Below, piece after piece: positions 60,706 to 64,000 of a stretch of 64,000 bases of DNA (its first letter is position 1; the number at the start of each line of letters is the position of its first letter). The position numbers and the translations under genes are program-made. The notes beneath the pieces are model-generated. The model worked only from the letters and a program-made list of their open reading frames with translations. It had not been told where the DNA came from and did not search any database. Source of the DNA: Hyphomicrobiales bacterium (lineage in GTDB: Bacteria > Pseudomonadota > Alphaproteobacteria > Rhizobiales > Rhizobiaceae). The stretch is taken from assembly GCA_900466605.1 (NCBI GenBank), contig UBMU01000030.1, positions 1-64,000 on the forward strand, written 5' to 3'.

Positions 60706-61749
60706 ATGAAATACAAGAAACTTGGCCGCACGGATATTTCCGTGTCCGAAATCTGCCTTGGCACCATGACCTGGGGGACGCAAAATAACGAGACCGAGGC
60801 GCATGAGCAGATGGACTATTCCGTCGACAAAGGCGTCAACTTCTTCGACACGGCCGAGCTTTATCCTACCACCCCGGTCTCCCCTGAGACCCAAGGCCTA
60901 ACGGAAGACTATATCGGCAGCTGGTTCAAGAAGACTGGCAAGCGCAAGGACATCGTGCTCGCCACCAAGGTCGCCGGTCCTGGCCGTTCCTATCTTCGCG
61001 GCGGAGACGGCGCCGACGCGCAAAACATTCGCTTGGCAATCGAGGCAAGCTTGGGGCGGCTGAAGACTGACTATATCGACCTCTACCAGATTCACTGGCC
61101 GAGCCGAGGACATTTCCATTTCCGTCAGGCTTGGCACTACGACCCCTTCAAGCAGGACCATGCCAAGGCCATCGCTAATATCACCGAGATATTGGAAACG
61201 ATGGGCGCCCTTGTGAAGGAAGGCAAGGTTCGCGCCTTCGGCCTCTCCAACGAAACAACCTGGGGCACCCAGAAGTATCTCACGCTTGCCGAACAACTCG
61301 GCCTGCCGCGCGTTGCCACGATCCAGAACGAATACAATCTGCTCTACCGCCACTACGATCTCGACATGGCAGAGCTGTCGCATCATGAGGACGTGGGCCT
61401 GCTGGCATATTCGCCCCTTGCAGGCGGCATTCTCAGCGGCAAATACGTCGACGGCGCCAAACCGGACGGTTCGCGCGGCTCGATCAACAGCGACCTCGGT
61501 GGTCGCTTGCAGCCTTTGCAGGAAGCACCGACGAAGGCCTATCTCGACATCGCCGCACGGCACGGACTCGACCCTTGTGCGATGGCGCTCGCCTTCTGCC
61601 TGAGCCGCCGCTTCATGGCGTCGGTCATCATCGGCGCCACGACCATGAAGCAGCTCGAGACGGACCTGAGTTCGGTCAGTATCAAGCTGTCGCACGAGGT
61701 TCTGGCAGAAATCGAGGCGGTTCATCGCCAATACCCGATGCCGATCTGA
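60706..61749 (+). CDS. Aldo/keto reductase (Tas-like)
   Basis: NADPH-dependent oxidoreductase. The AKR signatures are visible: DTAELYP (catalytic Asp/Tyr), the Lys in LATKVAG, the His in DLYQIHWP, and the C-terminal IIGATTMKQLETDL. The 347-residue length and the PTTPVSPETQGLTEDYIG segment match the Tas/YajO-like group. The ribosome binding site is weak (GTTTCAG). Substrate unknown. Confidence 0.9.
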   Translation: MKYKKLGRTDISVSEICLGTMTWGTQNNETEAHEQMDYSVDKGVNFFDTAELYPTTPVSPETQGLTEDYIGSWFKKTGKRKDIVLATKVAGPGRSYLRGGDGADAQNIRLAIEASLGRLKTDYIDLYQIHWPSRGHFHFRQAWHYDPFKQDHAKAIANITEILETMGALVKEGKVRAFGLSNETTWGTQKYLTLAEQLGLPRVATIQNEYNLLYRHYDLDMAELSHHEDVGLLAYSPLAGGILSGKYVDGAKPDGSRGSINSDLGGRLQPLQEAPTKAYLDIAARHGLDPCAMALAFCLSRRFMASVIIGATTMKQLETDLSSVSIKLSHEVLAEIEAVHRQYPMPI

Positions 61750-61946
61750 GGTAGACGGACAACGCATCAAGATCTGGCCTTCGAGGGCCAGATCGCTCTA
61801 GTGCCAGTCGAATCTCGGCGCGTCTCCTGCAAGGTGCCACAACGACAAGTTTCGACAGCTTGGCAGCAGCGCAATTTCCGCTTCTCCGCCCTGCGCAATT
61901 CGGCTAGGTTCATAGAGCTCTGGCAGCGCCGCGGGGAACTCATGCC

Positions 61947-63722
61947 GTGGAACGGAAGCTCGCAGTCATACTTGCTGGCGACGTCGCCGGCTACAGTCGC
62001 CTTGTTGCAACCAACGAGGAGGATGCGCTTGCGACACTCAGCGTCTACAGCACTACGATTGGCGATCTCGTGCAGGAGCACGGCGGGCGTATTTTCGGCA
62101 GCGCCGGGGACAGCGTGGTGGCCGAATTCCAGAGTGCAGTGCAAGGCGTTCGCGCAGCTGTCGCAATTCAGCGCGCGCTCAATCGCCGAAATGCCGACCT
62201 GCCGCCAGACCGGCGGATGGAGTTCCGCCTGGGGCTCAATCTCGGCGACGTCGTCGTCTCCGGAGACAACCTGCTTGGCGACGGGGTGAACGTCGCCGCA
62301 CGCCTTCAGGAGGTGGCTATGCCTTCGGGCATTTGCATCTCCGGCGCATTGCGCGAGCAGATCGAGGGGAAGCTGGATTTCCCACTCGTGCCGATGGGCG
62401 ACCGCACGCTGAAGAATATTCCCCGGCCGGTACCCGTACATCGGGTTCACTGGAACCGAGAAGACCCGGTGGAGGCCGGAGCACTCGGTGGACCGCTCAG
62501 ACTGCCGGATAAGCCTTCGATAGCCGTGCTGCCCTTTGTGAACATGTCTGACGACCCAGAGCAGGAATTCTTCGCAGATGGCCTTACCGAGGACATCATC
62601 ACTGCGCTTTCGCTCTATCGCTGGTTTTTCGTCATCGCCCAGAATTCGTCCTTCGCCTACAAGGGACGTGCCGTCGATGTGAAACAGATCGGGCGCGATC
62701 TTGGCGTGCGATACCTTGTCGAGGGTAGTGTGCGCCGATCAGGCACACGCGTCCGCGTCACCGGCCAGCTGATCGAGGCCGAAAGCGGCGTTCATTTGTG
62801 GGCACAGCGCTATGACCGGGAAATCTCAGACATCTTTGCCATCCAGGACGAGCTGACGCAGAACGTCGTCGGCGCCATCGAGCCGGAGATCCTTATCGGC
62901 GAGAGTCGTCGGGCACTGCTAAGAACGACCGACAATCTCGACGCTTACGAAAGCCACATGCGCGGCACCTGGCTACACAACGCTCAGGATACCGCAGAGC
63001 ACTTCACTGAAGCCATCATCTGGCATCGTCGGGCGATCGAACTCGATCCCGATTTTGCTCGTGCGCGCATGATGCTTGCCCGCTCCCTCTACGCCCGTTG
63101 CTTCCACGGCTTTAGCCACGATGTTGACAGAGACAGCACCGAACTTCGCGCCGAGGCGGAGCGCGCGTTAGCACTCGATCCGCGCGACCCCTACTCGCAT
63201 TACGCGATGTGTCTCGGCCACTTTGTCGCCCACAATGCTCCCGCCGCCGTCGAGGCAGCGCAGCAGGCAATCGACCTGAACCCGAACTTTGCGCTGGCGC
63301 ATATGGGGCTGGGATGGGCCCGCGTTTTCACGGGCCACTTCGCGGAGGCCTATGATCCGCTTCATATGGCCCTGCGGCTCAGCCCGCATGATCCCCTCGC
63401 CTATCTCATTCTCGATCGGCTGGCGCTGTCTCACTACCATCTTGGCAACTACGAGGAAGCCATTCACTATTCCGAACGTGGGCTGTCACTACGCCGCGCC
63501 TATTTCAACCGTGTTGTCCTACTCGCAAGCCTTGGACAACTTAATCGCCAGGATGACGCAAGACGGCTGATACCGGAGATCCTGGCCAACGTGCCGGCGG
63601 ATCTCGAGCACTACTGGAAGATCCTGACACCCTATGTTGCCCATACCCACTACGACCATTTCGTCGATGGCCTACGCAAGGCGGGGCTGCCTTCCCTGAG
63701 CTCGCAGCGAGAACATTGCTGA
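61947..63722 (+). CDS. Class III adenylate/guanylate cyclase-like protein with TolB-like and TPR regions
   Basis: Domains in order: cyclase homology (about 1-165), a TolB N-terminal-like/FlgO-like beta domain (about 190-320) and TPR repeats (about 340-585). The metal Asp residues are kept (Asp12 in ILAGDVAGY, Asp55 in GSAGDS), as are Asp112, Asn115 and Arg119 (GDGVNVAARL). The purine-selecting lysine normally at 51 (R-I-x-K-x-x-G-D) is Gly51. Rhizobia have many such proteins. It may still make cAMP, but the substitution raises doubt. The GTG start at 61947 follows GGGGAA. Confidence 0.85.
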   Translation: MERKLAVILAGDVAGYSRLVATNEEDALATLSVYSTTIGDLVQEHGGRIFGSAGDSVVAEFQSAVQGVRAAVAIQRALNRRNADLPPDRRMEFRLGLNLGDVVVSGDNLLGDGVNVAARLQEVAMPSGICISGALREQIEGKLDFPLVPMGDRTLKNIPRPVPVHRVHWNREDPVEAGALGGPLRLPDKPSIAVLPFVNMSDDPEQEFFADGLTEDIITALSLYRWFFVIAQNSSFAYKGRAVDVKQIGRDLGVRYLVEGSVRRSGTRVRVTGQLIEAESGVHLWAQRYDREISDIFAIQDELTQNVVGAIEPEILIGESRRALLRTTDNLDAYESHMRGTWLHNAQDTAEHFTEAIIWHRRAIELDPDFARARMMLARSLYARCFHGFSHDVDRDSTELRAEAERALALDPRDPYSHYAMCLGHFVAHNAPAAVEAAQQAIDLNPNFALAHMGLGWARVFTGHFAEAYDPLHMALRLSPHDPLAYLILDRLALSHYHLGNYEEAIHYSERGLSLRRAYFNRVVLLASLGQLNRQDDARRLIPEILANVPADLEHYWKILTPYVAHTHYDHFVDGLRKAGLPSLSSQREHC

Positions 63723-63729
63723 CTGACCC

Positions 63730-63757
63730 TTGCGTTTCCGCCAGAAATCCGTATAAG
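63730..63757 (+). promoter_or_regulatory. Candidate promoter of rpsF
   Basis: TTGCGT (63730-63735) and TATAAG (63752-63757), 16 bases apart, about 218 bases before rpsF. The long leader holds an inverted repeat GGAACG/CGTTCC (63829-63844), perhaps used in r-protein feedback control. The regulatory role is inferred. Confidence 0.4.
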
Positions 63758-63974
63758 CCGCCCTGTTCGCAAACCCGGTCTTCTGGCTGGTGGCTGAACG
63801 GAGGGCCGGTTTTCGCAAGAAAGTCGTCGGAACGGAAGCGTTCCAGCCTCCCGTGTCTCCGCTCTCGACCGTCTCGGAACGCTTTTCTTGCCTGGGTTTA
63901 CCCAATCAGGAGCAGTCGTTGAGGCTTAGCCGCCGAATATCGGGTTGAATAAACGCAAGAAAGGCAAAGCTGTC

Positions 63975-64000
63975 ATGGCTCTTTATGAACATGTATTCCT
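63975..64000 (+). CDS. rpsF: 30S ribosomal protein S6 (partial, start only)
   Basis: An ATG at 63975 begins MALYEHVF and runs off the window. This N-terminus is that of rhizobial S6, and rpsF normally stands near fabD in Rhizobiaceae. The AAGGCAAAG sequence ahead of it is a poor but usable site. Confidence 0.85.

Noticed and set aside
1..64000. CRISPR arrays, tRNA/rRNA genes, insertion sequences or prophage
   Set aside because: No regular repeat-spacer arrangement, cloverleaf sequences, transposase or integrase motifs were seen by eye in the window.

Overview
The window reads as a chromosomal segment of an alphaproteobacterium of the Rhizobiaceae (Rhizobium/Ensifer/Agrobacterium type). Base composition looks high-GC. 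Two conserved blocks support this: lptF-lptG-lptD-surA-like-pdxA-rsmA and gmk-yicC-mltG-fabF-acpP-fabG-fabD-(cyclase)-rpsF. A DmeRF cobalt/nickel efflux pair and many small genes of rhizobial type agree with it. No rRNA, tRNA, CRISPR array, insertion sequence or prophage was found. Genus is an inference from gene content only.

Layout. 0.1-6.8 kb: selO, a PQQ-dependent membrane glucose dehydrogenase (gcd), two unknown genes and a class A beta-lactamase. 6.8-8.1 kb: dmeF-dmeR with an RcnR-like operator. 8.2-10.3 kb: a divergent operon of a cysteine-rich MarR regulator, an exported protein and a CxxC redoxin. 10.5-18.3 kb: GNAT, DJ-1/PfpI, a PhyH-like oxygenase, two c-type cytochromes, a LysE exporter, a WYL regulator, a DUF1254 protein and a fatty acid desaturase preceded by an overlapping 38-codon membrane ORF. 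18.5-20.4 kb: small genes and a frameshifted DnaB-like ATPase gene. 20.4-31 kb: metallophosphoesterase, Fe-type SOD, a coiled-coil protein, MFS and bestrophin membrane proteins, a branched-chain aminotransferase, a zinc ADH, a patatin lipase and a cupin. 31-46 kb: TerC/CBS protein, tam, a stand-alone zwf, HerA-like ATPase, PhnA-like protein, ABC-F ATPase, polysaccharide deacetylase, sugar 1-dehydrogenase, holC-pepA and a PAP2 phosphatase. 46.3-53.9 kb: LPS transport and outer-membrane biogenesis followed by pdxA and rsmA. 54-60.5 kb (minus strand): gmk, yicC, mltG and the fatty acid synthesis genes. 60.7-64 kb: an aldo/keto reductase, a class III cyclase-TPR protein and the start of rpsF.

How it works together. 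The strongest functional units are envelope biogenesis (LptF/LptG permease, LptD translocon and a SurA-type chaperone beside it), type II fatty acid synthesis (FabD, FabG, AcpP, FabF) next to MltG, and metal or redox defence (DmeRF, SOD, the MarR-redoxin operon). Periplasmic sugar oxidation (Gcd), cytosolic sugar 1-dehydrogenase and Zwf suggest flexible aldose oxidation.

Most worth a second look: the MarR-Cys4/redoxin operon with a probable leaderless mRNA and a palindromic operator; a short leader-like ORF ending in a perfect hairpin upstream of an ABC-F gene; the 38-aa membrane ORF coupled to a TTG-started desaturase; a hairpin that covers the ribosome binding site of a patatin lipase; and a cyclase-like protein lacking the usual purine-binding lysine.
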